Of a stretch of DNA of 64,000 bases, positions 32,929 to 40,549 are shown one piece after another. The translations under genes and the position numbers were made by a program. Under the pieces are notes generated by a model that did not search any database, was not told the DNA's origin, and saw only the letters and a list, made by a program, of their open reading frames with translations. The stretch is from Litchfieldia alkalitelluris. Its GTDB lineage: Bacteria; Bacillota; Bacilli; Bacillales; Bacillaceae_L. The first letter of the stretch is position 1. Every line of letters begins with the position of its first letter. The DNA lies in NCBI RefSeq assembly GCF_002019645.1, contig NZ_KV917374.1, positions 582,856-646,855 on the forward strand, read 5' to 3'.

Positions 32929-33117
32929 TTAGAATTACTTAACTGGGATTTAATTTTACCGATAGCAATTATTCAATTAGTATTAATGCTTATTGCTTTA
33001 GTCGATGTGATCAAAGCGAAAGAAACAAATGGACCCAAAGTTTTATGGATCATTGTTGTTCTATTTTTTAGTTTGCTGGGGCCGATTGCCTATTTCATTT
33101 TTGGAAGGAAGAAATGA
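32929..33117 (+). pseudogene. YxlE-like PLDc_N membrane protein with lost start codon
   Basis: A frame of about 62 codons with two membrane helices and the PLDc_N signature (VDVIKAKETNGPKVLWIIVV, then LLGPIAYFIFGRKK). A strong AAAGGAGG at 32916-32922 is followed six bases later by TTA, not TTG or ATG, exactly where the start should be (TTA-GAA-TTA). A TTG to TTA change would abolish initiation. It overlaps the next ABC gene (ATGA), as yxlE does with yxlF in B. subtilis. Either a non-canonical start (ATT 32926) is used or the gene is dead. Confidence 0.6.
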
Positions 33118-33770
33118 GTATGCTATTAATAACAATTGATTCCTTAACAAAGCAGTTTGGGAAAAAACAAGCAGTTCGGGAGTTGTCATTTGAAATCAAA
33201 AAGGGCAGCTGTACGGCATTATTAGGACCAAATGAAGCTGGGAAAACAACCACGTTAAAGATGCTTGCAGGACTATTAGCACCAACAAAAGGACGGATTT
33301 ATTTTAACGAACAACCAACAGGCGATTTACGTAAATATGTGGGGTTTCTTCCTCAATTTCCAGTTTTTTGTAATTGGATGACAGCAAGAGAGTTCCTCGA
33401 ATATGTAGGGAAATTATCTGGTTTACCTAAAAGGGCTGCAGCTGAAAAAACCATTGAATTAATAGAATTAGTTGGTTTGAAGGATGCAGGTGATCAAAGA
33501 ATCGGAGGATTCTCGGGAGGGATGAAGCAAAGATTAGGGATTGCTCAAGCAATGATTCATTCACCGAAGCTTTTGATGTTAGATGAACCAGTTTCAGCTC
33601 TAGATCCAGTGGGAAGACGTGATGTCATAACTATGCTTACTGAACTAAAAAAGCATACAACGATCTTGTTTCCCACTCATGTTTTAAGTGATGCGGAAGA
33701 AGTATGTGATGAAATTGTGATTATTCGAAAAGGGGAACTAGCGCTCAGTTCCTGGAATTATTGCGAATGA
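33114..33770 (+). pseudogene. YxlF-like ABC ATPase, C-terminally truncated
   Basis: 218 residues: Walker A GPNEAGKT (Glu where Gly is usual), Q-loop, signature FSGGMKQRLGIAQ, Walker B LLMLDEP and the switch region (THVLSDAEEV) are present. After RKGELALSS the frame runs into unrelated sequence and stops. Relatives are about 80 residues longer. Downstream bases resume inside a permease in another frame, so an internal deletion removed the ATPase tail and the permease head. Confidence 0.75.
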
Positions 33771-34243
33771 ACGTTCAAGTGGTGTGCAAGATTTAATTTT
33801 AGTGAAGCCTGTTTCTCTTACTCACTATGTGACATCTAAATGGGTTAGTTCAACTCTAGTAGCTGTCGTTTCATATTATCTTAGTATGTTAGCTGCCTAT
33901 TATTATACCGTTCAATTAATTGGCGAGCTAGACGGGGGTAATGTGCTAAGTGGGGTCCTTGTATACAGCCTTTGGATTGTCTTTTTAATGACTCTGGTTA
34001 TGTTTTATAGTTCGTTTATTAAGAGCAGTGGAGGAATCGCATTTCTAACCCTAGCATCAGCAATCATATTATCCTTAGCAGGCTCACTTCTCACCAAATG
34101 GATGATGTGGAGCCCATCGAGACTAGCAGCCCACTCCGCAGCCCTATTCACAACAGGAGAACCTGACAAACACTTTGCACTATCACTAACAACAACAGTT
34201 GGGCTGATACTTGCATTACTCATATTAACAGTGGTTATGTTTA
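33750..34243 (+). pseudogene. YxlG-like ABC permease remnant
   Basis: From CCTGGA near 33750 a frame gives PGIIANERSSGVQDLILVKP, typical of the middle of an ABC-2 permease, then four hydrophobic segments. The first 80-100 residues are missing. The end is overrun by a dispersed repeat at 34244-34357, after which the frame continues meaninglessly into the convergent ywrC gene. Confidence 0.7.
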
Positions 34244-34357
34244 GTGGTGCCTGTCACCACTCGAAAAATGTCGAAAAGAAAACCGGGCAGGCACCACCTG
34301 GTTTTTGTAAAATAAAGTGCCTGTCACCACCCTGTCACCACCCGAAGTTTGTCGAAC
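34244..34357. repeat. GGTGCCTGTCACC repeat, copy cluster 1
   Basis: Contains GTGGTGCCTGTCACCAC, an inverted CAGGCACCACC, a third GTGCCTGTCACCACC and CCCGAAGTTTGTCGAAC. The composite GGTGCCTGYCACC-RCYCGAA-TTTGTCGAA recurs at 44952-44987. It sits between the permease remnant and the stop codon of ywrC. Confidence 0.85.
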
Positions 34358-34361
34358 AGTT

Positions 34362-34811
34362 CTACAGCTTTAATCCAGTTCTGCTTTTGAATCGCCGGAG
34401 GAGGATGTGGCTTTCTACTCTGGTGATTCCTTCTAGGCTATATAGTTCTTCGTTAATAAAGTTTTCTAGCTTTGAAAAGTCTTCGACAAGGACATGCATA
34501 TGTAAGGTACTTGGACCTGTCATTTGGTAGCAGCTAGCTACACTAGGATTATTAGCTAATGCTTCAGCAACCTTCACAAGCGAAGATGGCTCACAATCTA
34601 CTTCAAAGAAAGCTGAAACACCCTTCCCAATCTTCTCTGAATTAATCACAACGGAAAACTTCTCAATCACACCGTTTTCCATCAGCTGATTAACCCTTTC
34701 CCTAATGGAAACTCTTGAAAGATTCAGCTCTTTTCCGATATCTACATATGACATCCGGCCATTCTCGGTTAGCAACTGCAATATCTTCTTATCTATCTCA
34801 TCTAGCCTCAT
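34362..34811 (-). CDS. ywrC: Lrp/AsnC-family transcriptional regulator
   Basis: 149 residues: N-terminal helix-turn-helix (DEIDKKILQLLTENGRMSYV ... LSRVSIRERVNQL) and C-terminal RAM ligand-binding domain. Divergent from a gamma-glutamyltransferase gene followed by two chromate-transporter genes, the same set as ywrA-D in B. subtilis, so it probably regulates that operon in response to an amino acid (inference). The stop codon lies four bases from a dispersed repeat. Confidence 0.9.
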   Translation of the reverse strand: MRLDEIDKKILQLLTENGRMSYVDIGKELNLSRVSIRERVNQLMENGVIEKFSVVINSEKIGKGVSAFFEVDCEPSSLVKVAEALANNPSVASCYQMTGPSTLHMHVLVEDFSKLENFINEELYSLEGITRVESHILLRRFKSRTGLKL

Positions 34812-35103
34812 CGACTCACCACTTCATCAAGTAATCATGACCTTATCTTAACGTACGACAATAAACAGAATCAATACGAACCTAAAATAATATCATTCGG
34901 GAATGGTATATTAATTGCTTATGATTGTAAAAATATCAAGAACTGCTAATATGTAAAATTAAGATTATTTATGGATTTAAAAGCGTTTCTGGATTATAAT
35001 CATATACAGAGATAAATTACGTTTGTTAGTCATTTAATCAATATTAATTAACAAATGAAATGATACATACTACTAAAATAACATTGTGGAGGTAGAAGGC
35101 GAA

Positions 35104-36714
35104 ATGAAAATGGATTATTTAAATCATCCCTATGCATCACAACGAATGACGACATTTGCGAAAAATGGAATGGTTGCAACATCTCAACCACTAGCTGCTC
35201 AAGCAGGTCTTGATATTTTAAAAAAAGGTGGAAATGCGATTGACGCAGCGATTGCAACGGCAGCCGCTTTAACAGTCGTTGAACCAACTTCAAATGGAAT
35301 TGGTGGAGACGCGTTTGCTCTTGTTTGGGTAAAAGGTGAATTACACGGATTAAATTCTAGCGGACCATCTCCAAAAAACATTTCAATTGAAGCTGTAAAA
35401 GAACGCGGTCATGAAAGTATGCCGAAATTCGGTTTAATTCCAGTAACAGTACCAGGAATCCCAGGAGCTTGGGCAGCACTTTCAAAACGTTTTGGAAAGC
35501 TACCTTTAACAGAAGTGCTTCAACCAGCGATTGAATACGCTGAAAAAGGCTACCCTCTTTCACCGATTCTAGGAAAGTACTGGAAAGGTGCTTATAACGC
35601 ATATAGCAAGTTTTGTAAAGGTGACGAATTCCAGGGCTGGTTTGATACATTTGCGCCAAACGGACGTCCACCAGAAATCGGTGAAATGTGGAGCTCTGAA
35701 GGACATGCAAGTACACTTCGTTCCATCGCTGAAACGAATGCTGAAAGCTTCTATCGTGGAGAGTTAGCTGAAAAAATTGCTGCATTCTCAAAAGAGCATA
35801 ATGGTTTCATCACAGCGGAAGATTTAGCTGCATATGAACCAGAATGGGTCGACCCAATTTCAGTAAACTATCGTGGCTATGATGTATGGGAAATCCCACC
35901 AAATGGTCAAGGATTGGTAGCGTTAATGGCGTTAAATACATTAAAAGGCTTTGAGTTAACAGAAAAAGAATCAGTAGACACATACCACAAGCAAATTGAA
36001 GCTATGAAGCTAGCATTTGCTGATGGTAAAAAATATATTACAGATCCAAAAGAAATGTCGACATCTGTAGAACAACTTCTTTCTGAAGAGTTCGCTGCGG
36101 CACGCCGTAGTTTAATCGGAGAAGAAGCTGTGACTCCAGAGCCAGGCACACCTCCAAGTGGTGGAACTGTCTATCTAGCAACAGCTGATAGTGAAGGAAA
36201 CATGGTTTCATTCATCCAAAGTAACTACATGGGCTTCGGTTCAGGTGTGGTTGTTCCTGGAACAGGTATCGGCTTGCAAAACCGTGGTCATGATTTCTCA
36301 CTTGATCCTACACACGAAAACGCCTTAAAGCCTGGTAAAAAAACATATCATACAATTATCCCAGGATTCTTAACAAAAGACGGTGAAGCAGTAGGTCCAT
36401 TCGGAGTGATGGGTGGATACATGCAGCCACAAGGTCATGCTCAAGTAGTGATGAATACAGTCGACTTCCATATGAATCCTCAAGCAGCACTTGATGCAGC
36501 AAGATGGCAATGGGTTGAAGGAAAGAAAATTCAAGTAGAGCATAGCTTCCCACAACATATTGCTCAAGCTTTAGCTCGCAAAGGTCACCAAATTGAAGTA
36601 ACCCTAGATGGTGGTGGCTTCGGTCGTGGTCAAATTATTTGGAGAGATCCTAAAACAGGTGTATTATCAGGTGGGACAGAATCAAGAACAGACGGTTCAG
36701 TTGCAGCTTGGTAA
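35104..36714 (+). CDS. ywrD: gamma-glutamyltransferase family protein (YwrD-like)
   Basis: 536 residues, Ntn-hydrolase superfamily. Catalytic threonine expected in SGGTVYLATAD near residue 350, where the proenzyme self-cleaves; GGNAIDAAIATAAALTVVEP and GIGGDAFAL are N-terminal signatures; GPFGVMGGYMQPQGHAQVV is the C-terminal one. There is no signal peptide, so the protein is cytoplasmic, unlike secreted Ggt. ATG 35104 follows GGAGGT by ten bases. First gene of a cluster with ChrA-type transporters, Pcp and a DUF1028 protein, suggesting breakdown of gamma-glutamyl compounds. Confidence 0.93.
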   Translation: MKMDYLNHPYASQRMTTFAKNGMVATSQPLAAQAGLDILKKGGNAIDAAIATAAALTVVEPTSNGIGGDAFALVWVKGELHGLNSSGPSPKNISIEAVKERGHESMPKFGLIPVTVPGIPGAWAALSKRFGKLPLTEVLQPAIEYAEKGYPLSPILGKYWKGAYNAYSKFCKGDEFQGWFDTFAPNGRPPEIGEMWSSEGHASTLRSIAETNAESFYRGELAEKIAAFSKEHNGFITAEDLAAYEPEWVDPISVNYRGYDVWEIPPNGQGLVALMALNTLKGFELTEKESVDTYHKQIEAMKLAFADGKKYITDPKEMSTSVEQLLSEEFAAARRSLIGEEAVTPEPGTPPSGGTVYLATADSEGNMVSFIQSNYMGFGSGVVVPGTGIGLQNRGHDFSLDPTHENALKPGKKTYHTIIPGFLTKDGEAVGPFGVMGGYMQPQGHAQVVMNTVDFHMNPQAALDAARWQWVEGKKIQVEHSFPQHIAQALARKGHQIEVTLDGGGFGRGQIIWRDPKTGVLSGGTESRTDGSVAAW

Positions 36715-36755
36715 ACGCATCAAGAGGATGTTTCCTCTAGAAAAGGATTGATATT

Positions 36756-37322
36756 GTGAAACATGTACACATATTTTTAGCATTTTTTCGAGTAGGAATA
36801 CTTGGGTATGGAGGAGGACCATCCTCCATTCCTCTTGTTCATAAAGAAGTGGTCGCAAAATATCAGTGGATGAACGATGATGAATTCGCAGATGTCTTAG
36901 CACTGGGAAATACTCTTCCAGGCCCAATCGCAACAAAGATGGCTGGATATATCGGCTACCGAGTAGCGGGAATCCTCGGAATGATCAATGCAATTGTTGC
37001 AACCATTGTTCCCACAATTATTTTAATGATTATTTTACTAACATCACTATCATCCTTTAAAGACCTTCCATGGGTTCAAGGGATGACAAAAGCAGTGATT
37101 CCAGTTGTTGGGGTAATGCTTGCGGTTCTAACATGGCAATTTCTAGATAATGCAAAAAAAGGTCTTGGATGGCTAAAAACAATTATTTTCGGAGTCATAA
37201 GCTTACTATTATTAGAGTTCTTAAATGTTCATCCAGGAATCATCATTGCAGTTCTATTAATTGCAGCTCTTGCGCAAAAGGATAAAAAAGAGCAAACAGA
37301 AAAGAAAGGAGGAACTGCATAA
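36756..37322 (+). CDS. ywrB: chromate-transporter (ChrA) family half-protein 1
   Basis: 188 residues with about six membrane segments. The signature FRVGILGYGGGPSSIPLVHKE and ALGNTLPGPIATKMAGYIGY is the short-chain ChrA domain. Short ChrA proteins come in pairs and act as a heterodimer. GTG start after AAAGGATTG. The last base overlaps ywrA (TAATG). Real substrate in this context (chromate, sulfate or another anion) is unknown. Confidence 0.92.
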   Translation: MKHVHIFLAFFRVGILGYGGGPSSIPLVHKEVVAKYQWMNDDEFADVLALGNTLPGPIATKMAGYIGYRVAGILGMINAIVATIVPTIILMIILLTSLSSFKDLPWVQGMTKAVIPVVGVMLAVLTWQFLDNAKKGLGWLKTIIFGVISLLLLEFLNVHPGIIIAVLLIAALAQKDKKEQTEKKGGTA

Positions 37323-37855
37323 TGCTAATCTATTGGCAGCTTTTTCTCGCTTTCTTTATACCAGGAATTTTAGGCTATGGTGGGGGTCCGGCATCGATTC
37401 CACTAGTTGAAAATGAAGTGGTGGACAATTACGGATGGCTAACAGTCAGTGAATTTAGTGAGGTGCTTGCACTTGGAAATGCACTTCCAGGACCGATCGC
37501 CACAAAAATGGCGGGCTATATCGGTTTCCAAGAAGCAGGTGTACTAGGCGCAATCGTAGCTACCTTTGCAACCGTCGCTCCTTCGTTAATTTTAATGATC
37601 GGTCTACTCGGACTTCTCTATAAATTCAAGGAATCACCAAAAGTAAAACGAATGACTAACTACATTCGCCCAACCATTGGAGTATTACTCGGAGTCATGG
37701 CATACAACTTCTTTTCAGAATCCTACATCAGTGTAGGTGTATGGCAAACACTTTTCTTAATCATAGCAAGTTATGTCCTTATGGAAAAAGTAAAAGTACA
37801 CCCCGCATACGTAATCGCCGGTTCACTACTATACGGAGCTATTTTCCTAGCTTAA
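37322..37855 (+). CDS. ywrA: chromate-transporter (ChrA) family half-protein 2
   Basis: 177 residues, homologous to its upstream partner: FIPGILGYGGGPASIPLVENE and ALGNALPGPIATKMAGYIGF. The two halves are co-translated and together equal a full-length ChrA. Terminator at 37863-37904. Confidence 0.92.
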   Translation: MLIYWQLFLAFFIPGILGYGGGPASIPLVENEVVDNYGWLTVSEFSEVLALGNALPGPIATKMAGYIGFQEAGVLGAIVATFATVAPSLILMIGLLGLLYKFKESPKVKRMTNYIRPTIGVLLGVMAYNFFSESYISVGVWQTLFLIIASYVLMEKVKVHPAYVIAGSLLYGAIFLA

Positions 37856-37862
37856 TAACATC

Positions 37863-37904
37863 AAGTCAGATTTCTCAACTTAAAAGGGATCTGGCTTTAT
37901 TTTT
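37863..37904 (+). terminator. terminator after ywrA
   Basis: AAGTCAGAT and ATCTGGCTT arms (one G-U pair), followed by TATTTTT. Confidence 0.75.
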
Positions 37905-38103
37905 AAGAATCAATAACTGGGAACAAATAGTGTACTCACCAGGTTTGGAACCTTTATGATTCAGTTGCTGAGATGGATATATGGAGGAAGTGAATCATAG
38001 GACCTCTATGATCCAGTTGCACCAAGTAGCCGTATCTCCAAACTGTTTTTTAGGGTAGACCCCGACGTTAATTTAATTCGCACCACGAGAACAAAAATAG
38101 TGT

Positions 38104-38262
38104 ACTAAGTAAGTGTGGAATAAGCGGAGAGCGACTTGACTCCTACAGGATCTAGTGGCCTAGGGAGACCCCGCAGGAGCCAAAAGCGACGAGGAGGATC
38201 CCGGACCACCCCGCGGAAAGAAGTGGATCGTAGCGAATGGAACTCTCCACACCAAAGTTTTT
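38104..38262 (+). repeat. GC-rich dispersed hairpin element, copy 5
   Basis: GTGTGGAATAAGCGGAGAGC, TTGACTCCTACAGGATC, GGGAGACCCCGCAGGAGCC, GCGACGAGGAGGATCC and CACCCCGCGGAAAG...GTGGATCGTAGCGAATGGAAC, in family order. It lies between ywrA and pcp. The remainder of this gap (37905-38100) holds only a 61-bp-spaced imperfect repeat CCTNTATGATYCAGTTGC. Confidence 0.9.
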
Positions 38263-38288
38263 AATATTTTAAACGGGAGGAATCATCA

Positions 38289-38888
38289 TTGAAAAAACTA
38301 CTACTAACCGGATTCGAACCATTTTTAGACAACCCAATAAATCCAACAGAAGAAATTGTAAAGGCACTAAACGGCAAAACAATCGGCAACTATGAAATTG
38401 TAGGTCATATTTTACCAGTCGATTTCTCAGCATCTGCCGTTAAATGCAATCAACTAATTGATGAAGTGCAACCAGATGCTGTGATCTCACTTGGACTTGC
38501 AGCGGGACGTTCAAAAATTACCCCAGAACGTATTGCGATAAATTGTCGTGATGGTGCAGAAGATAATAAAGGTGTGAAGCTGGTAGATGCACCGATTGAA
38601 GATGTAGGTCCAGCGGGTTATTTTTCAACCTTACCAATCCGAGCATTTGTGGACACATTAAATGAAGCAGGCTTACCTGCAAGTATTTCAAACACTGCCG
38701 GAACGTATTTATGTAACAATGTGATGTACTCAGCGCTACATAAAATCGAAAAAGAAAACCTAGATATAATTGCAGGTTTTGTTCATATCCCTGCATCACA
38801 TCAATTAGCAGTCAAAAATCCAAGATTACCAAGCTGGTCAAGCCGTGATTTACAGGATGCGGTCGTAGCGATGGTGAAAGTACTTTAA
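38289..38888 (+). CDS. pcp: pyroglutamyl-peptidase I
   Basis: 199 residues, cysteine peptidase C15, cytoplasmic; removes N-terminal pyroglutamate. LLTGFEPFLDNPINPTEE at the start, the glutamate-containing PERIAINCRDGAEDN, catalytic cysteine in NTAGTYLCNNVMY and histidine in FVHIPASHQL are all present. TTG start 38289 behind GGGAGGAAT. Close to a GGT-type enzyme and a DUF1028 protein, in line with peptide salvage. 15 bases to the next gene. Confidence 0.96.
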   Translation: MKKLLLTGFEPFLDNPINPTEEIVKALNGKTIGNYEIVGHILPVDFSASAVKCNQLIDEVQPDAVISLGLAAGRSKITPERIAINCRDGAEDNKGVKLVDAPIEDVGPAGYFSTLPIRAFVDTLNEAGLPASISNTAGTYLCNNVMYSALHKIEKENLDIIAGFVHIPASHQLAVKNPRLPSWSSRDLQDAVVAMVKVL

Positions 38889-38903
38889 GTAGGAGGAGAT
38901 CTT

Positions 38904-39743
38904 ATGACATTTTCAATTGTAGGTTTTGATCCAAAAACAAAAGAGCTAGGAATCGCTGTTCAATCAAAGTTTCTAGGTGTTGGTGCTGTGGTGCCTTGGG
39001 CAAAAGCAGGGGTTGGCGCTGTTGCTACTCAATCTTATGCTAATACAGCTTACGGACCGGATGGCTTAGAGTTAATGGCTTCTGGTAAAAATGCACAAGA
39101 AACGGTTGATGCACTGGTTAGTGAAGATAATGACCGTGAATTTAGACAAGTAGGAATTGTGGATGCGAATGGAAATGCAGCAACCTTCACTGGGTCAAAA
39201 TGCTATGACTGGGCAGGCGGAATGACTGGTGAACATTATGCAGCACAAGGAAATATTCTTGTGAGTGAAGAAACAGTATTAGCGATGGGACGTACATTTG
39301 AAAGTGCGGAAGGAACGCTAGCTGAACGTCTTTTAAAAGCATTAGATGCTGGCCAAGAAGCAGGTGGAGACAGCCGTGGTATGCAATCCGCTTCACTTCT
39401 TGTAGTAAAAGAAAAAGGTGGCTATGCAGGATATAATGACCGTTTTATCGACGTTCGTGTGGATGATCATCCAGATCCAATTAAAGAGCTAATCCGTGTG
39501 TACGAGCTACAGCAGCTTTATTTTGCACCACCTCGTGAAGAAAATATTGTTGCAATTGAAGGCGAAGTGAAAGCAGAGCTATCAGAGCAGTTGAGAAGGC
39601 TTGGTTATTTGAATGAAGAAGCGGACGAAGCTTTGTATAAGGCGTTGACTACTTATATTCATACAGAAAACTTTGAAGCACGAGAGCTTGAACAAGGGAA
39701 ATTAGATTCTGATTTATTAAGGTATATGAAGAAACAGGGATAA
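38904..39743 (+). CDS. DUF1028 family Ntn-hydrolase-like protein
   Basis: 279 residues. The N-terminal 200 residues match DUF1028 (FSIVGFDPKTKELGIAVQSK, AVATQSYANTAYGPDGLELM, GGDSRGMQSASLLVV), predicted to have an Ntn-hydrolase fold; the last 80 are helical and may be the putative peptidoglycan-binding-like tail found in some members. AGGAGGAG precedes the ATG. Co-transcribed with pcp. The reaction is unknown; an amidase or peptidase acting on gamma-glutamyl or cyclic products would fit the neighbours (inference). Confidence 0.88.
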   Translation: MTFSIVGFDPKTKELGIAVQSKFLGVGAVVPWAKAGVGAVATQSYANTAYGPDGLELMASGKNAQETVDALVSEDNDREFRQVGIVDANGNAATFTGSKCYDWAGGMTGEHYAAQGNILVSEETVLAMGRTFESAEGTLAERLLKALDAGQEAGGDSRGMQSASLLVVKEKGGYAGYNDRFIDVRVDDHPDPIKELIRVYELQQLYFAPPREENIVAIEGEVKAELSEQLRRLGYLNEEADEALYKALTTYIHTENFEARELEQGKLDSDLLRYMKKQG

Positions 39744-39820
39744 TCTTTTGATAAGAGAGAGTCGCATCTTAGGTTAAGAAATTCAGTTTAGAAGTACAAA
39801 ATAAGAAAAAACTATATTTT

Positions 39821-39860
39821 TAGCATACGAATTCGCATTGTATTTCGTATGCTATTTTTT
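39821..39860 (+). terminator. terminator of the pcp-DUF1028 operon
   Basis: TAGCATACGAA and TTCGTATGCTA arms followed by six Ts. Confidence 0.92.
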
Positions 39861-40074
39861 GTTGATATAATAACGATTAATTCATTATTTTTACACCTTA
39901 ATGCGTGGTATACCATCACAATAAACTGAAAAATATGTGGTCGTGTGATTTATGTAGCAAAGTGACTTACGGAATGACAGCAAAAAACCATAACGGATAT
40001 TATCCATTATGGTTATTTCATTCTCTTCCCAATTTCTCTATATAAACAGCCATGTCTTCAACTAGCGAAAAAAA

Positions 40075-40272
40075 TAAGCGTAGATTTTTCCGCTATTTGC
40101 AGATTAGAGCTGGTTTCGAGGTAAATAGGGGGAGTTTTTTCGCTTATATAAAAAAATTGCCTATTTTCGTGTGTTTCTAATCAAATAAGAGAAATTTCTC
40201 CCTCTATATATGCTAGTTTCAAATGATATTTATGAATTAAGGGAAATTCTTCCCTCTATTTTTATATACTGC
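40075..40272 (-). repeat. palindrome-array element, copy 2 (inverted)
   Basis: The reverse complement aligns with 21402-21603 along its full length: palindromes of the CCGC...GGGGGAG / AGAGAAATTTCTCCCTCTAT / GGGAAATTCTTCCCTC type, with the shared connecting words AGATTAGAGCT and ATTTATGAATTA. Confidence 0.85.
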
Positions 40273-40472
40273 GTAGTAGTAAAAATCAAATAATATATCA
40301 TTTCTGAGAAATATATGTATACGTTTTCAAATTTGTTCTCAAAAACACGAACTACTTAATCACTGGTGCTTGTTCTCTTTTTTTTCTATAAAATGAAACA
40401 ATAATCCCCACGCCCGAACCCGTACTACGCCTCAGGATGTATTTTTGTAATATTATTGTAAAACTAGATATT

Positions 40473-40508
40473 TATTCCAAAAATTGCTATATAATCACTT
40501 TTGGAATA
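40473..40508 (+). promoter_or_regulatory. promoter/operator of the RND gene
   Basis: Perfect ten-base inverted repeat TATTCCAAAA (40473-40482) and TTTTGGAATA (40499-40508) flanks the -10 box TATAAT at 40490-40495. No clear -35 is seen. The arrangement fits a repressor that covers the -10 region; no regulator gene adjoins it. Confidence 0.65.
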
Positions 40509-40549
40509 AGGGAAAATTTTCTAGTTAAAGACATGAAGGAGGAAGGTTT

